From positions 53,521-117,520 of the forward strand of contig NZ_JABDRI010000036.1 of assembly GCF_013041805.1 (NCBI RefSeq): a DNA stretch of 64,000 nt. The letters run 5' to 3'. This DNA is from Lutibacter sp. (GTDB taxonomy: Bacteria; Bacteroidota; Bacteroidia; Flavobacteriales; Flavobacteriaceae). Position 1 is the first letter of the stretch. The number at the start of each line of letters is the position of its first letter. Below, piece after piece: positions 1-9,178 of the stretch. The notes below the pieces were generated by a model, which had not been told where the DNA came from, did no database searches, and saw nothing but the letters and a program-made list of their open reading frames with translations. Made by a program: the position numbers and the translations under genes.

Positions 1-554
1 AAATGCTTTGCATCAATTACGCAAGCAACATCTTTTGTCCCAAGAGCTTCTTGTAGAGCCTGAACAACTTGCATTGTTAGACGCTCTTGAACTTGAGGTC
101 TTTTTGCAAAATAATCAACAATACGATTCATTTTTGATAAACCTATTACATTACCATTAGAAATATAAGCTACATGAGCTCTTCCAACTATAGGTAACAA
201 ATGGTGTTCACAAGTAGAATAAACAGTAATGTTTTTTTCAACCAGCATTTCACCATATTTATAATTGTTATCGAACGTAGATAATTTTGGCTTATTTTTA
301 GGGTTTAAACCACTAAAAATTTCATTTACATAGGCTTTAGCTACTCTTCTTGGTGTTCCTTTTAAACTATCATCTTCTAAATCCATGCCTAATGTATCTA
401 GAATATCTCTAACACTTTGTTCTATTCTAACCAATTTTTCCTGATCTGAAATCTCAAAAGCATCCGCTCTTAAGGGTGTTTTAGCAGAAGAGGCAACGTG
501 GTCATCTCCTATTTCATCTGTATTGTTTACCATTCCTTTTTTACCTTCAAACAT
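1..554 (-). CDS. folE: GTP cyclohydrolase I (partial, C-terminus outside window)
   Basis: FolE converts GTP to 7,8-dihydroneopterin triphosphate, the first step of tetrahydrofolate and pterin synthesis, in the cytoplasm. The gene enters from the left edge, so only about the first 184 codons are visible. The family core is clear: a zinc-binding STCEHH motif followed by LLPIVGRAHVAYIS, then GLSKMNRIVDYFAKRPQVQE and an ERLTMQ segment. The start is the ATG at 554, giving an N-terminal extension of about 40 residues before the conserved domain. A -7 box (TAAATTTG) lies 18 nt upstream, between this gene and hisS, so folE is probably transcribed from its own promoter. Family assignment is secure; the C-terminal catalytic part cannot be checked here. 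Confidence 0.95.
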   Translation of the reverse strand, partial: MFEGKKGMVNNTDEIGDDHVASSAKTPLRADAFEISDQEKLVRIEQSVRDILDTLGMDLEDDSLKGTPRRVAKAYVNEIFSGLNPKNKPKLSTFDNNYKYGEMLVEKNITVYSTCEHHLLPIVGRAHVAYISNGNVIGLSKMNRIVDYFAKRPQVQERLTMQVVQALQEALGTKDVACVIDAKH

Positions 555-572
555 TTTTTTCTGTTTAGTGTG

Positions 573-580
573 CAAATTTA
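573..580 (-). promoter_or_regulatory. -7 box upstream of folE
   Basis: TAAATTTG on the minus strand matches the Bacteroidetes -7 consensus TAnnTTTG and ends 18 nt before the folE ATG. It sits in the 37-bp gap after the hisS stop. No convincing -33 element was seen. Confidence 0.6.
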
Positions 581-591
581 CGACTTAGTTT

Positions 592-1968
592 TTAAAATAA
601 AGTATCGATTCTAAGTAATTCTTCCAAACTACATAACTTCTGATCACCCGTTTTCATGTTTTTTACTGTAAAATTATTGTTTTTAACTTCATCAGAACCA
701 ACAATTATTACATAAGGAATTTCTCTTTTATTTGCATAATTGAATTGTTTCTTCATTTTAACATTCTCAGGATATAATTCTGATTTAATATTATTTTTTC
801 TTAACAAAACCAATGCGTTCAAACAGGAGGTCGCCTCAGCTTCACCTAAATTTATAAATAGTATTTTTGGTGTTGGTAACTCAACCTCTTCAAACAAATT
901 CAATTCTTCTAACACCAAATAAATACGATCTAGACCAAATGAAATTCCAACACCACTCATATCTTTCAGTCCAAAAATTCCTGTTAAATCATCATATCTT
1001 CCACCACCACCAATAGATCCCATTTTAATACCTTCAGGGGCTGATACTTCATAAATTGCTCCCGTGTAATAATTTAATCCTCGTGCTAAAGTAACATCTA
1101 TAACCAAATTTACAGATTGTAAACCTAATTTTTCAATAGTGCTAACAACAAATCTTAAATCTTCCACTCCTCTCAAACCTTCATTAGACTCAGCTAACAT
1201 TACTTCCAACTGATTCAATTTATCTTGGTTACTTCCATTAAAACTAAATAATGGCTGTACTTTTTCAATTGCATTTTCTGAAATACCTTTCGCTACCATT
1301 TCGTTAGTTACTCCTTCTGCACCTATTTTATCTAATTTATCCAATGCAACTGTGAAATCAATTAACTTATCTGTCTCGCCAATAATTTCAGCAATCCCTG
1401 CTAATATTTTACGATTATTCAATTTGATAGTCGTTCCTTTCAATTTTAACTTACTAAAAACAGCATCATACAATTGTACAAACTCCACTTCTTGCCATAA
1501 ACCTTTACTTCCAACCACATCAGCATCGCATTGATAAAACTCTCTAAAGCGACCTTTTTGGGGTCTATCTGCTCGCCAAACTGGCTGCATTTGATAACGT
1601 TTAAAAGGAAACTCTATATCATTTTGGTGTTGAACTACATAACGCGCAAACGGCACAGTTAAATCATAACGTAGTGCTTTTTCAGAAATTTTTGAAGTAA
1701 CTTTAGAGCTATCTTTATTTGATAATATATCGTCATCTACTTTCTTTAAGAAATCCCCTGAGTTTAATATTTTAAAAATTAAACGATCACCTTCATCTCC
1801 ATATTTTCCCATAAGTGTTGATGAATTTTCAAATGAAGGAGTTTCAATAGGCTGAAAGCCATATACTTCAAATACCTGCTTAATAACAGAGAATATATAG
1901 TTTCTTTTTGCGACTTCAGTAGGTGAAAAATCACGAGTTCCTTTTGGTATGCTTGGTTTTTGTGCCAT
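592..1968 (-). CDS. hisS: Histidine--tRNA ligase
   Basis: Class II aminoacyl-tRNA synthetase that charges tRNA-His. The 458-residue protein begins MAQKPSIPKGTRDFSP, the usual HisRS opening. It shows the ATP/histidine motif RYDLTVPFARYV, class II motif 2 around FPFKRYQMQPVWRADRP with GRFREFYQCDADVVG, the histidine-specific GGGGRYDDL segment and motif 3 GVGISFGLDR, followed by a C-terminal anticodon-binding domain (about residues 365-458). Length and motif order are normal for the family. The gene stands alone on the minus strand between DUF4126 and folE. A near-consensus -7 sequence (GATATTTG) lies just upstream, so its promoter is less certain. Confidence 0.97.
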   Translation of the reverse strand: MAQKPSIPKGTRDFSPTEVAKRNYIFSVIKQVFEVYGFQPIETPSFENSSTLMGKYGDEGDRLIFKILNSGDFLKKVDDDILSNKDSSKVTSKISEKALRYDLTVPFARYVVQHQNDIEFPFKRYQMQPVWRADRPQKGRFREFYQCDADVVGSKGLWQEVEFVQLYDAVFSKLKLKGTTIKLNNRKILAGIAEIIGETDKLIDFTVALDKLDKIGAEGVTNEMVAKGISENAIEKVQPLFSFNGSNQDKLNQLEVMLAESNEGLRGVEDLRFVVSTIEKLGLQSVNLVIDVTLARGLNYYTGAIYEVSAPEGIKMGSIGGGGRYDDLTGIFGLKDMSGVGISFGLDRIYLVLEELNLFEEVELPTPKILFINLGEAEATSCLNALVLLRKNNIKSELYPENVKMKKQFNYANKREIPYVIIVGSDEVKNNNFTVKNMKTGDQKLCSLEELLRIDTLF

Positions 1969-2060
1969 TTTTTTAAATTAATTTGCAAATATCCGAAAAT
2001 TTAAAAACTAATTAAAGCTTTTGTAATATTGATTTTTCGCAAATTAAAAATTCAAATACT

Positions 2061-2639
2061 TTATTTTACAGATTTTGAGGATTTAAATAGTTTAAATACT
2101 TTAAATAAAATCCAAAATATAAATATCACAAAAATCATAGCAATTACTGGAATGAATATAGCAAGAAATGACATCACAATTGAAGTACCTGTTTCAACAG
2201 TTGAAATAACTGGGTTTGCGATTCCTGCAGTTGTAGTTGTTGAGGCTAAGCGAGTGGTGCTTGTTGAGCCTTTGATGGCAGCTGCAGTTCCTCCACCAGC
2301 AATAATTGCTAATGCCCAAGTAAATGTTGGATCTAATTCACTTACGGTTGCAACCATAACTGCTGTCCCTGCAATTGCCGCTAGTGGAACTGCTATGGTA
2401 TCTAATAAATTGTCTAAAAAAGGAATAAAATAAGCAATAACTTCAACAATAGTTGCAACCCCTAAAATAATTAATGCAGATGAACTACTAACCCATTGCC
2501 AATTTTCATTCAAAGGAATTATATTGAAATAGGACGCTAAACTTAGAGCAAACAAAGGAACAAAAATACGAAAACCAACAGATGCTGCTAAACCTATTCC
2601 AACTAAAATACTAAAAATTGTTTCAGGTGAAATACTCAT
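2061..2639 (-). CDS. DUF4126 family membrane protein
   Basis: A 192-residue integral membrane protein with roughly five hydrophobic segments, starting MSISPETIFSILVGIGLAASVGF, which resembles DUF4126. The middle is glycine/alanine-rich (AIIAGGGTAAAIKGSTSTTR) and is followed by a further membrane helix and a lysine-rich tail. No enzymatic motif is visible and the function of the family is not known to me. It starts 3 nt after the kdsB stop and is therefore very likely the last gene of the nadC-yihY-kdsB operon, so an envelope role is possible but inferred only from position. Confidence 0.75.
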   Translation of the reverse strand: MSISPETIFSILVGIGLAASVGFRIFVPLFALSLASYFNIIPLNENWQWVSSSSALIILGVATIVEVIAYFIPFLDNLLDTIAVPLAAIAGTAVMVATVSELDPTFTWALAIIAGGGTAAAIKGSTSTTRLASTTTTAGIANPVISTVETGTSIVMSFLAIFIPVIAMIFVIFIFWILFKVFKLFKSSKSVK

Positions 2640-2642
2640 TAT

Positions 2643-3374
2643 CTAATTATTTTTAAAAATTAAATTGGCTTTTTCTAAATCTTCTGGAGTATCTATCCCT
2701 ATTGCTATTTGATTGGTTTCAACCATCTTTACGTTTAAACCATTTGCTAAAAATCGTAAATTTTCTAATTTTTCAGTAGCTTCTAACCTATTTATAGGTA
2801 AGGTTGTAAATTTTAATAATGCCTTTTTCCTAAACGCATAAATTCCAATGTGCTTAAAGTAAACAGCCTTAGATTCTTCTCGAGGGTATGGAATTGGAGA
2901 ACGAGAGAAATACATTGCAAAATTATCTTCAGAAGTAACTACTTTTACATTATTTGGATTATTTATTTCTTCTTCATCTTCAATTTTTAGCATTAAAGAT
3001 GCGATATCAATTTTTTTATTTTCATCAAGTTCAAATACCTCTATCAATTTCTGTAAAGGCTCTTTCTGAGTAAAAGGTTCATCTCCTTGAACATTTACAA
3101 CAATATCTACCTCTAAATTCTCAACGGCTTCCGCAATTCTGTCACTGCCAGATTCGTGTTCCTTTTTACTTTTTATAGCTTTCCCACCATTTGAAATAAT
3201 TTCACTAAAAATTAGATCACTATCCGTAACTACATATACTTCATCAAATAAGTTTGACTTTTTTGTAGCTTCATAAGTTCTAACAATTACAGATTTACCA
3301 GCCAAATCTTTCATTAATTTACCTGGAAAGCGGCTTGCTTCAAATCGTGCTGGAATCATTGCTACAATTTTCAT
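2643..3374 (-). CDS. kdsB: 3-deoxy-manno-octulosonate cytidylyltransferase
   Basis: KdsB activates Kdo with CTP to give CMP-Kdo for lipopolysaccharide inner-core synthesis. The 243-residue protein opens with the nucleotidyltransferase motif [16 protein letters not shown], has the substrate-binding [10 protein letters not shown], and the KdsB-typical segments [10 protein letters not shown] and [13 protein letters not shown]. Length is normal. The ATG overlaps the stop of the upstream YihY gene by 4 nt, and the stop is 3 nt before DUF4126, so it is the third gene of a four-gene operon. It shows that the cell makes Kdo-containing LPS. Confidence 0.95.
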   Translation of the reverse strand: MKIVAMIPARFEASRFPGKLMKDLAGKSVIVRTYEATKKSNLFDEVYVVTDSDLIFSEIISNGGKAIKSKKEHESGSDRIAEAVENLEVDIVVNVQGDEPFTQKEPLQKLIEVFELDENKKIDIASLMLKIEDEEEINNPNNVKVVTSEDNFAMYFSRSPIPYPREESKAVYFKHIGIYAFRKKALLKFTTLPINRLEATEKLENLRFLANGLNVKMVETNQIAIGIDTPEDLEKANLIFKNN

Positions 3375-4306
3375 TTCCTATTTTCTTTTAATTGTGATCT
3401 TTTCAGTTTACTCATACTCGCATTTAATTCAAACCCTAACAATAAAATAATAGAATTTAGCCAAACAAAGAGCATTAAAATTAACAACGTACCAATTGAA
3501 CCATATAACTCGTTATAGGTTGCAAATTTTAACACGTACACGGCAAATAATTTAAACATAAGTAAGGTTAATAGTGTTGTTAAAATTGATCCTGGAGTAA
3601 AAAAAGAATGGTGTTTAACTTGCTTAGTACCAAATTTATACAAAAATGAAACTGATACAAATATTAAAATTAAAAAAAATACAAAACGCCCCTTTTCAAT
3701 CCAAAAAACATCATCATTTAACCAACCTTTTGCTTTTAAATTTTCAATTCCAATTTGAAAATAAATGATAATTGCAACTGTTAATAATAAGACAAATGAT
3801 AAAATTATAGCCATTCCCATTGAAATAAAGTATTGTCTTAAAACACTTCTCATTTCATTTACATGATAGGAATATTCAAATCCACCTAACACAGCATTCA
3901 CTCCGTTTGTCATTAAAAAAATAGAAGCGACAAAACCAAAGGAAAGCAAACCACTATATTGATTATTAGCAATATCCACAATTACTTCATGAACAGATTG
4001 CGCTGTATTTGGAGGTAACAACTGTTCAATCATAAATAAAAAGTCTTGCTGAAATCCTTCAATTGGTACAAATGGAATTAGTGTAAGAATAAATAGTAAA
4101 AAAGGAAATAAAGCCATGAAAAAACTAAATGCAATACCACCGGCACGCGATGTTAAAGCACCTTTAACTATTCCAATTACATACATTTCAATTACATCAT
4201 ACAAAGACATACCCCTTAAACCAGGAATTTTAATCTTTTTTGTAAAACGAACCAGCCAATTTACAATTGGAATTTTATTTAAACTATCTTCAATTTCTTT
4301 TGTCAT
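3371..4306 (-). CDS. YihY/BrkB family inner-membrane protein
   Basis: A 311-residue polytopic membrane protein of the YihY (BrkB, once called ribonuclease BN) family. Family features include the N-terminal segment with [20 protein letters not shown], then about five more hydrophobic helices and a charged C-terminus. The family is thought to have a transport or envelope role; the old RNase BN label is generally regarded as wrong. It overlaps nadC by 4 nt upstream and kdsB by 4 nt downstream, so the three are translationally coupled. The sequence gives no substrate. Confidence 0.85.
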   Translation of the reverse strand: MTKEIEDSLNKIPIVNWLVRFTKKIKIPGLRGMSLYDVIEMYVIGIVKGALTSRAGGIAFSFFMALFPFLLFILTLIPFVPIEGFQQDFLFMIEQLLPPNTAQSVHEVIVDIANNQYSGLLSFGFVASIFLMTNGVNAVLGGFEYSYHVNEMRSVLRQYFISMGMAIILSFVLLLTVAIIIYFQIGIENLKAKGWLNDDVFWIEKGRFVFFLILIFVSVSFLYKFGTKQVKHHSFFTPGSILTTLLTLLMFKLFAVYVLKFATYNELYGSIGTLLILMLFVWLNSIILLLGFELNASMSKLKRSQLKENRK

Positions 4307-5163
4307 TCAACAGCTTTTAAACTTAAATCCATATTATAGACAGAGTGTGTAAGAGCACCTGAAGAAATATAATCTACTCCACAATTAGCATAGTCTCGTG
4401 CAGTTTCTAAAGTAATTCCACCTGAGGATTCAGTTTGACAACGATCTCCAATAAGCTCAACTGCTTTTTTGGTATCAGCATAATTAAAATTATCAATTAA
4501 AATTCTGTGTACGCCGTCAGATTTTAAAATCTCTTTTATTTCTTCTAAACTTCGTGCCTCAACAATTATTTTTAAATCAAGAAAATTTTCTTTTAAATAA
4601 CGTTTTGTTTTCTTAATGGCATTAGTTATACCTCCAGAAAAATCAATATGATTATCTTTTAACATAATCATATCATATAAAGCAAATCTGTGGTTCTCAC
4701 CTCCACCAATTTTTACGGCCCATTTTTCAATAGCTCTAATTCCCGGTGTAGTTTTTCTAGTATCTAATATCTTGGTTTTAGTACCGTCTAATAAGTTTGC
4801 AAACTTTTTAGTTTTTGTCGCAATAGCACTCATTCGTTGCATCGCATTTAAAACCAAACGTTCAGCTTTTAAAATAGATTGTGACCTTCCTGAAACAAAA
4901 AACACAATATCACCATACTTTACTTCTGCTCCATCTTCAATAAGCAACTCAACCTTTAAATTTATATCAACATATTTAAAAATTCGTTGCGCAAATTCAA
5001 CGCCCGCAATTATACCATCTTCCTTTACTAATAATTTTGCTTTTCCGGTTGCCTGCTCAGGAATACAAGCAAGTGAACTATAATCTCCTCCGCCAACATC
5101 TTCTCTAACAGCATTTACTATTATTAAATCAAGCTCTTTTTCAAATTGTTTGTTGCTAATCAT
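4303..5163 (-). CDS. nadC: Nicotinate-nucleotide pyrophosphorylase (carboxylating)
   Basis: NadC makes nicotinate mononucleotide from quinolinate and PRPP in NAD synthesis. The 286-residue protein contains REDVGGGDYSS near the N-terminus, the catalytic KILDTRKTTPGIR, KWAVKIGGGENHR and MIMLKDNHI, and the C-terminal ESSGGI barrel strand, all diagnostic. I chose the ATG at 5163 (MISNKQFEKEL); an in-frame extension to 5214 would add 17 hydrophobic/basic residues and run through the -7 box at 5182-5189. It is the first gene of the operon nadC-yihY-kdsB-DUF4126 and is divergent from rlmH, with the starts 76 bp apart. Confidence 0.95.
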   Translation of the reverse strand: MISNKQFEKELDLIIVNAVREDVGGGDYSSLACIPEQATGKAKLLVKEDGIIAGVEFAQRIFKYVDINLKVELLIEDGAEVKYGDIVFFVSGRSQSILKAERLVLNAMQRMSAIATKTKKFANLLDGTKTKILDTRKTTPGIRAIEKWAVKIGGGENHRFALYDMIMLKDNHIDFSGGITNAIKKTKRYLKENFLDLKIIVEARSLEEIKEILKSDGVHRILIDNFNYADTKKAVELIGDRCQTESSGGITLETARDYANCGVDYISSGALTHSVYNMDLSLKAVE

Positions 5164-5181
5164 GAGATGCCTATTTTGTAA

Positions 5182-5189
5182 CAAAAATA
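5182..5189 (-). promoter_or_regulatory. -7 box of the nadC operon
   Basis: TATTTTTG on the minus strand matches TAnnTTTG and ends 18 nt before the chosen nadC start. Its position inside the longer in-frame reading supports the shorter nadC start. Confidence 0.6.
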
Positions 5190-5227
5190 ACTTTTTTATT
5201 TTCAAAAAATTCATCTTTAATTCTTTT

Positions 5228-5235
5228 TATATTTG
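5228..5235 (+). promoter_or_regulatory. -7 box abutting the rlmH start
   Basis: TATATTTG ends only 4 nt before the rlmH ATG at 5240. If transcription starts the usual few nucleotides downstream, the mRNA begins at or next to the start codon. See the finding on leaderless transcripts. Confidence 0.6.
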
Positions 5236-5239
5236 CTTT

Positions 5240-5713
5240 ATGAAAATTAAGTTATTGGCCATTGGTAAAACCGATGATAAAAATTTACAATTATTAACTG
5301 AAACCTATCAAAATAGGTTAAAGCACTATATTAATTTTGAGTTTGAAATTATTCCTGACATTAAGAATGTTAAAAATTTAAGTGAAACGCAACAAAAAGA
5401 GAAAGAAGGTGAGCTTATTTTAAAAAAATTAATTGCTACTGATATACTAATTTTATTAGATGAAAAAGGAAAAGAATTTAGGTCAATTGATTTTTCTTCC
5501 TACCTTCAAAAGAAAATGAATTCAGGTATTAAGCAATTAGTATTAGTTATTGGAGGGCCATATGGATTTTCTGAAACAATTTATAAAAAGGCACAAGGAA
5601 AAATATCTTTATCTAAAATGACTTTTTCACATCAAATGATTCGTTTATTTTTTGTTGAACAACTGTACAGAGCATTTACAATTTTAAAAAATGAACCATA
5701 TCACCATGAATAA
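5240..5713 (+). CDS. rlmH: 23S rRNA pseudouridine-1915 N3-methyltransferase
   Basis: RlmH is a SPOUT-fold methyltransferase that methylates pseudouridine 1915 in helix 69 of 23S rRNA on assembled 70S ribosomes. The 157-residue protein begins [16 protein letters not shown] and carries the SAM-binding knot motifs [11 protein letters not shown] and [10 protein letters not shown], ending in NEPYHHE, all typical of the family and of normal length. An in-frame extension to 5150 (30 residues, Phe/Lys-rich) runs across the nadC promoter and is rejected. The gene overlaps rdgB by 8 nt. Confidence 0.95.
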   Translation: MKIKLLAIGKTDDKNLQLLTETYQNRLKHYINFEFEIIPDIKNVKNLSETQQKEKEGELILKKLIATDILILLDEKGKEFRSIDFSSYLQKKMNSGIKQLVLVIGGPYGFSETIYKKAQGKISLSKMTFSHQMIRLFFVEQLYRAFTILKNEPYHHE

Positions 5714-6293
5714 ATTAAAACTTGTTTTTGCAACTAATAATCGGCATAAATTAAAAGAAGTTCAAGCAATGCTTACCAATTTTGAAATTGTTAGTTTAGC
5801 TGAAATTAAATGTTTTGATGATATTCCTGAAACTGCTGAAACTTTAGAAGGAAATGCAATTTTAAAAGCAAATTTTATTACTAATAAATATGGTTTAAAT
5901 TGCTTTGCTGATGATACAGGACTTGAAGTTGAAGTCTTAAACAATGAACCCGGAGTGTTTTCTGCACGCTATGCTGGAAAAGAAAATAATGCCAAAAAAA
6001 ATATGAATAAATTATTATTTGAGCTTGATACTAAAACTAATAGAAAGGCACAATTTAGAACTGCCATTGCGTTGAATATACACAAAAAACAGTACCTTTT
6101 TGAAGGTATTTGCAAAGGTGAAATATTAAAAAATAAACAAGGAGAAAGTGGTTTTGGCTATGACCCAATCTTTAAACCTAAAGGCTATAAAAAATCATTT
6201 GCTGAAATGGGTATGGAAGAAAAAAGCATTATTAGTCACAGAGGAAAAGCAATTGAACAATTAGTAGAATTTCTAAAAGAATATAATTGGTAA
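5706..6293 (+). CDS. rdgB: RdgB/HAM1 family non-canonical purine NTP pyrophosphatase
   Basis: Hydrolyses XTP, dITP and ITP to monophosphates, cleaning the nucleotide pool. The 195-residue protein has the N-terminal [16 protein letters not shown], the metal/phosphate motif [20 protein letters not shown] with [14 protein letters not shown] and the C-terminal SHRGKAI. I chose ATG 5706 (MNKLKLVF) rather than the in-frame ATG at 5691, because the family begins with the beta strand KLVFATNN. It overlaps the rlmH stop by 8 nt and the following permease gene by 7 nt, so rlmH-rdgB-permease-ATPase form one transcription unit. Confidence 0.93.
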   Translation: MNKLKLVFATNNRHKLKEVQAMLTNFEIVSLAEIKCFDDIPETAETLEGNAILKANFITNKYGLNCFADDTGLEVEVLNNEPGVFSARYAGKENNAKKNMNKLLFELDTKTNRKAQFRTAIALNIHKKQYLFEGICKGEILKNKQGESGFGYDPIFKPKGYKKSFAEMGMEEKSIISHRGKAIEQLVEFLKEYNW

Positions 6294-7321
6294 GCCTAAC
6301 AAAGTCATACAGAAATACATTTATTCTCCTGTTAATTTCATTATTAATTATCAGCTTTATAAATATTAGTTTAGGATCTGTCTCAATTCCTTTTAAACAA
6401 TTGCTTTTAAGTTTAATTAATGGTGACGTGGCTAAGGAATCCTGGCGAACTATTGTTTTAGATTATAGATTACCAAAAGCAATAACTGCTATTATTGTTG
6501 GTTCTGGTCTTTCAATTAGCGGGCTGTTAATGCAAACCTTGTTCAGGAATCCCCTAGCAGGCCCTTATGTTTTAGGAATTAGTTCTGGAGCAAGTTTAGG
6601 AGTGGCAATTTTAATTTTAGGAGCTTCTTTTCTTGGAGCAAGTATTACAAGTTATGCCTTTACAAATTTTGGACTCGCCATTGCTGCTAGTATTGGATCA
6701 TTTATGGTACTTTCTGCAGTCATGATTGCCGCCATAAAAGTTCGAAATACCATGTCAATATTAATTATAGGATTGATGTTTGGAAGTTTAACAGCTGCTA
6801 TTATTAGTGTGCTTGCTTATTTTAGTAGCGCTAGCCAATTACAGCAATATCTCTTTTGGAGTTTTGGTAGTTTAGGAAATCTAAGTTGGAACGAAATTAT
6901 TGCATTAATAAGTCTTTTTAGCATTGGAATACTATTAGTAGTATTTATTATAAAACCATTAAATAGTCTTCTTATCGGTGAAAATTATGCTAAAAGTATG
7001 GGTGTAAACGTAAAATTAACTCGCTCTATTACACTTATTTCTACAAGTTTACTCACTGGTGTTATTACTGCTTTTTCAGGTCCTATTGCATTTATTGGTT
7101 TGGCAGTACCACATTTAACAAAGCTATTATTTAATACCTCAGACCATAAAATTTTATTACCTGCAGTTGCAATAAGCGGTTCTATTATTATGCTAATATG
7201 TGATAGTATTGCTCAATTGCCAACCAGTGATTACACGCTACCTATAAATGCTATAACATCTCTACTTGGAGCACCTATTATAATTTGGCTTTTGGTTAGA
7301 AAAAGAAAGATCTATTATTAA
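6287..7321 (+). CDS. FecCD-family ABC transporter permease
   Basis: A 344-residue membrane permease of the FecCD/BtuC family for import of iron-siderophore, haem or cobalamin. Visible signatures are [21 protein letters not shown], the [20 protein letters not shown] block, and [15 protein letters not shown] before the last helices; about nine or ten hydrophobic helices are present. The start appears to be TTG (VSLTKSYRN follows), overlapping the rdgB stop by 7 nt; the next ATG is far inside the conserved region. The ATPase gene follows with a 1-nt overlap. No periplasmic binding protein or TonB receptor gene is adjacent, so the substrate cannot be read from context. Confidence 0.92.
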   Translation: MVSLTKSYRNTFILLLISLLIISFINISLGSVSIPFKQLLLSLINGDVAKESWRTIVLDYRLPKAITAIIVGSGLSISGLLMQTLFRNPLAGPYVLGISSGASLGVAILILGASFLGASITSYAFTNFGLAIAASIGSFMVLSAVMIAAIKVRNTMSILIIGLMFGSLTAAIISVLAYFSSASQLQQYLFWSFGSLGNLSWNEIIALISLFSIGILLVVFIIKPLNSLLIGENYAKSMGVNVKLTRSITLISTSLLTGVITAFSGPIAFIGLAVPHLTKLLFNTSDHKILLPAVAISGSIIMLICDSIAQLPTSDYTLPINAITSLLGAPIIIWLLVRKRKIYY

Positions 7322-8124
7322 TGAAGTCAATGAGTAAACATATTTTAAAAGTTTCAAATTTAAGCATTGGATATACTTCTAAAAGTGAAGTAAAAACAAT
7401 TGCCTCTAATTTGAATATTGAGCTCAAAGCAGGAAATTTGGTTTGCTTGTTAGGTGAAAATGGAATTGGAAAATCTACCTTACTAAGAACATTAACAAAA
7501 GTTCAACCAACTTTGAACGGTGAAATAGTTATAGATTCAACAAAATTAGAAACATATAGTTACGCAAATTTAGCTAAAATAGTAAGTCTCGTTCTTACTG
7601 AAAGATTACCTGACAGTAGTTTAACTGTCTTTGAATTAGTAGCTCTGGGTAGACAGCCTTATACGAATTGGATTGGTTATTTAACTACTGAAGATTTACA
7701 AATTATTGAATTAGCATTTGAAAAAACAAGTACTAAACATTTAATGAATTCTAAATGTTACGAATTAAGTGATGGGCAACTACAAAAAGTATTAATCGCG
7801 AGAGCGCTCGCACAAAATACACCTATAATAGTGCTAGATGAGCCAACCGCTCATTTGGATTTACACCATACTATTAATACATTTTCCTTACTTAAAAACT
7901 TAGCTACAGACTTTCAGAAAACTATTATTGTCTCCACTCATGAAGTAAATTTAGCTTTACAACTTGCAGATGAGCTTTGGTTAATGACTCCTTCAAAATT
8001 TATTTCTGGGAAAACCTCGAAATTGATTAAGGACAATGACATTGGCCATCTCTTTGATTCTGATTTGATTAGTTATGACAAAGCTTTAAATCAGTTTACT
8101 ATAAAACACAATTCAAAAAATTAA
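7321..8124 (+). CDS. FecE/BtuD-type ABC transporter ATP-binding protein
   Basis: ATPase partner of the preceding permease, 267 residues. It has Walker A GENGIGKST, the Q-loop region, a variant signature LSDGQLQK (usual LSGGQ; the second residue pair is altered), Walker B IIVLDEPTAHLD and the switch histidine in STHE. The start overlaps the permease stop by 1 nt (TAATG); an alternative ATG lies 9 nt further in. The role is energising uptake of an iron complex, haem or B12. The asparagine/lysine-rich C-terminus after about residue 215 is not conserved. Confidence 0.92.
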   Translation: MKSMSKHILKVSNLSIGYTSKSEVKTIASNLNIELKAGNLVCLLGENGIGKSTLLRTLTKVQPTLNGEIVIDSTKLETYSYANLAKIVSLVLTERLPDSSLTVFELVALGRQPYTNWIGYLTTEDLQIIELAFEKTSTKHLMNSKCYELSDGQLQKVLIARALAQNTPIIVLDEPTAHLDLHHTINTFSLLKNLATDFQKTIIVSTHEVNLALQLADELWLMTPSKFISGKTSKLIKDNDIGHLFDSDLISYDKALNQFTIKHNSKN

Positions 8125-8132
8125 TATCTTTG
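8125..8132 (+). promoter_or_regulatory. -7 box of the M28 peptidase gene
   Basis: TATCTTTG matches TAnnTTTG and ends 25 nt before the ATG at 8158, immediately after the stop of the ABC ATPase gene. It suggests that the peptidase gene has its own promoter. Confidence 0.55.
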
Positions 8133-8157
8133 ATTCAATAGCTAAAATCATTTTCAA

Positions 8158-9177
8158 ATGAGAAATTTATACTTACTAATTTTTATTATTTCACTCCAAA
8201 GTTGTGGAAGTAAAACAATCAACAGCCAATTAGATTCTTTAACGACTGGAAGCGAAACAGCTACAGAGTATGCTAATACCATTACAAAATCTGACTTAAG
8301 CAAACTCTTATATAGGCTTGCTTCTGACGAATTTCAAGGAAGAGAAACAGGTAAACTCGGACAAAAAAAAGCAGCAGATTATTTAAAAAACTTCTATATT
8401 CAACATAAAATAGCTTCACCTTATGGTGGAAGTGATTATTTTCAATCTATACCAACCGAGCATTTAAGACCTAAATTAAATCCTTCAGAAAACGTTGTTG
8501 CATTTATAGAAGGAAGTGAAAAACCAGATGAAATTGTTGTTATTTCAGCACATTACGACCATCTTGGAATGTATGACGGTAAAATTTATTATGGAGCGGA
8601 TGATGATGGCTCAGGAAATGTTGCCATATTAGAAATTGCTGAAGCCTTTCAAAAAGCCGTTTTAGAGGGTAACGGGCCAAAAAGGTCTATCTTGTTTTTG
8701 CATGTTACAGGCGAGGAAAAAGGTTTATTAGGTTCTAAGTATTATACAAATTTTCCAATTTTTCCTTTAGAAAACACCATCGCCAATTTGAATATAGATA
8801 TGATTGGACGCGTGGATGATTTACATCAAGAGAATCCTAATTTTGTTTATTTAATTGGTTCAGACAAGTTGAGCACAGAATTACATAAACTCTCGGAAGA
8901 AATAAATGAAAAATTTACTCAATTAGAGTTGGATTATACCTATAATAATGAAGATGACCCTAACCGCTATTACTATAGATCAGATCATTATAACTTCGCT
9001 AAAAATAATATTCCAATCATTTTTTATTTCAATGGAACACATGAAGATTACCATAAACCTTCAGATACTCCAGATAAAATTAATTATGACGTACTTACAA
9101 AACGCACTCAACTTATTTTTTATACTGCGTGGGAAATTGCGAATAGAGAAGATAGAATTAAGGTGGATAAAAAATAA
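8158..9177 (+). CDS. M28-family zinc aminopeptidase, lipoprotein
   Basis: A 339-residue predicted lipoprotein: the signal sequence ends in LQSC, with Cys16 as the acylation site. The M28 metal ligands are all visible: His132 in AHYDH, Asp149 in the GADDDGSG motif, the catalytic Glu pair 186-187 in GEEKG, Asp214 in NIDMIG and the C-terminal His in HKPSDT. It should be an envelope-anchored exopeptidase with two metal ions that trims peptides. Length is normal for bacterial M28 lipoproteins. Its stop is one base from the stop of convergent holA, with no terminator between them. Confidence 0.92.
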   Translation: MRNLYLLIFIISLQSCGSKTINSQLDSLTTGSETATEYANTITKSDLSKLLYRLASDEFQGRETGKLGQKKAADYLKNFYIQHKIASPYGGSDYFQSIPTEHLRPKLNPSENVVAFIEGSEKPDEIVVISAHYDHLGMYDGKIYYGADDDGSGNVAILEIAEAFQKAVLEGNGPKRSILFLHVTGEEKGLLGSKYYTNFPIFPLENTIANLNIDMIGRVDDLHQENPNFVYLIGSDKLSTELHKLSEEINEKFTQLELDYTYNNEDDPNRYYYRSDHYNFAKNNIPIIFYFNGTHEDYHKPSDTPDKINYDVLTKRTQLIFYTAWEIANREDRIKVDKK

Positions 9178-9178
9178 A

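Noticed and set aside
2029..2433. A 134-codon open frame on the plus strand, antisense to the DUF4126 gene
   Set aside because: It lies opposite a real membrane-protein gene, and its Val/Ala/Ile-rich sequence is the mirror of that gene's Ala/Gly/Thr codons. It has no domain or promoter.
5164..5214. Longer start for nadC (17 more residues)
   Set aside because: The region contains the -7 box of the operon at 5182-5189, so it cannot be translated from that transcript.
5150..5239. Longer start for rlmH (30 more residues)
   Set aside because: The extension crosses the nadC start and both -7 boxes of the divergent region and is not homologous to the RlmH N-terminus.
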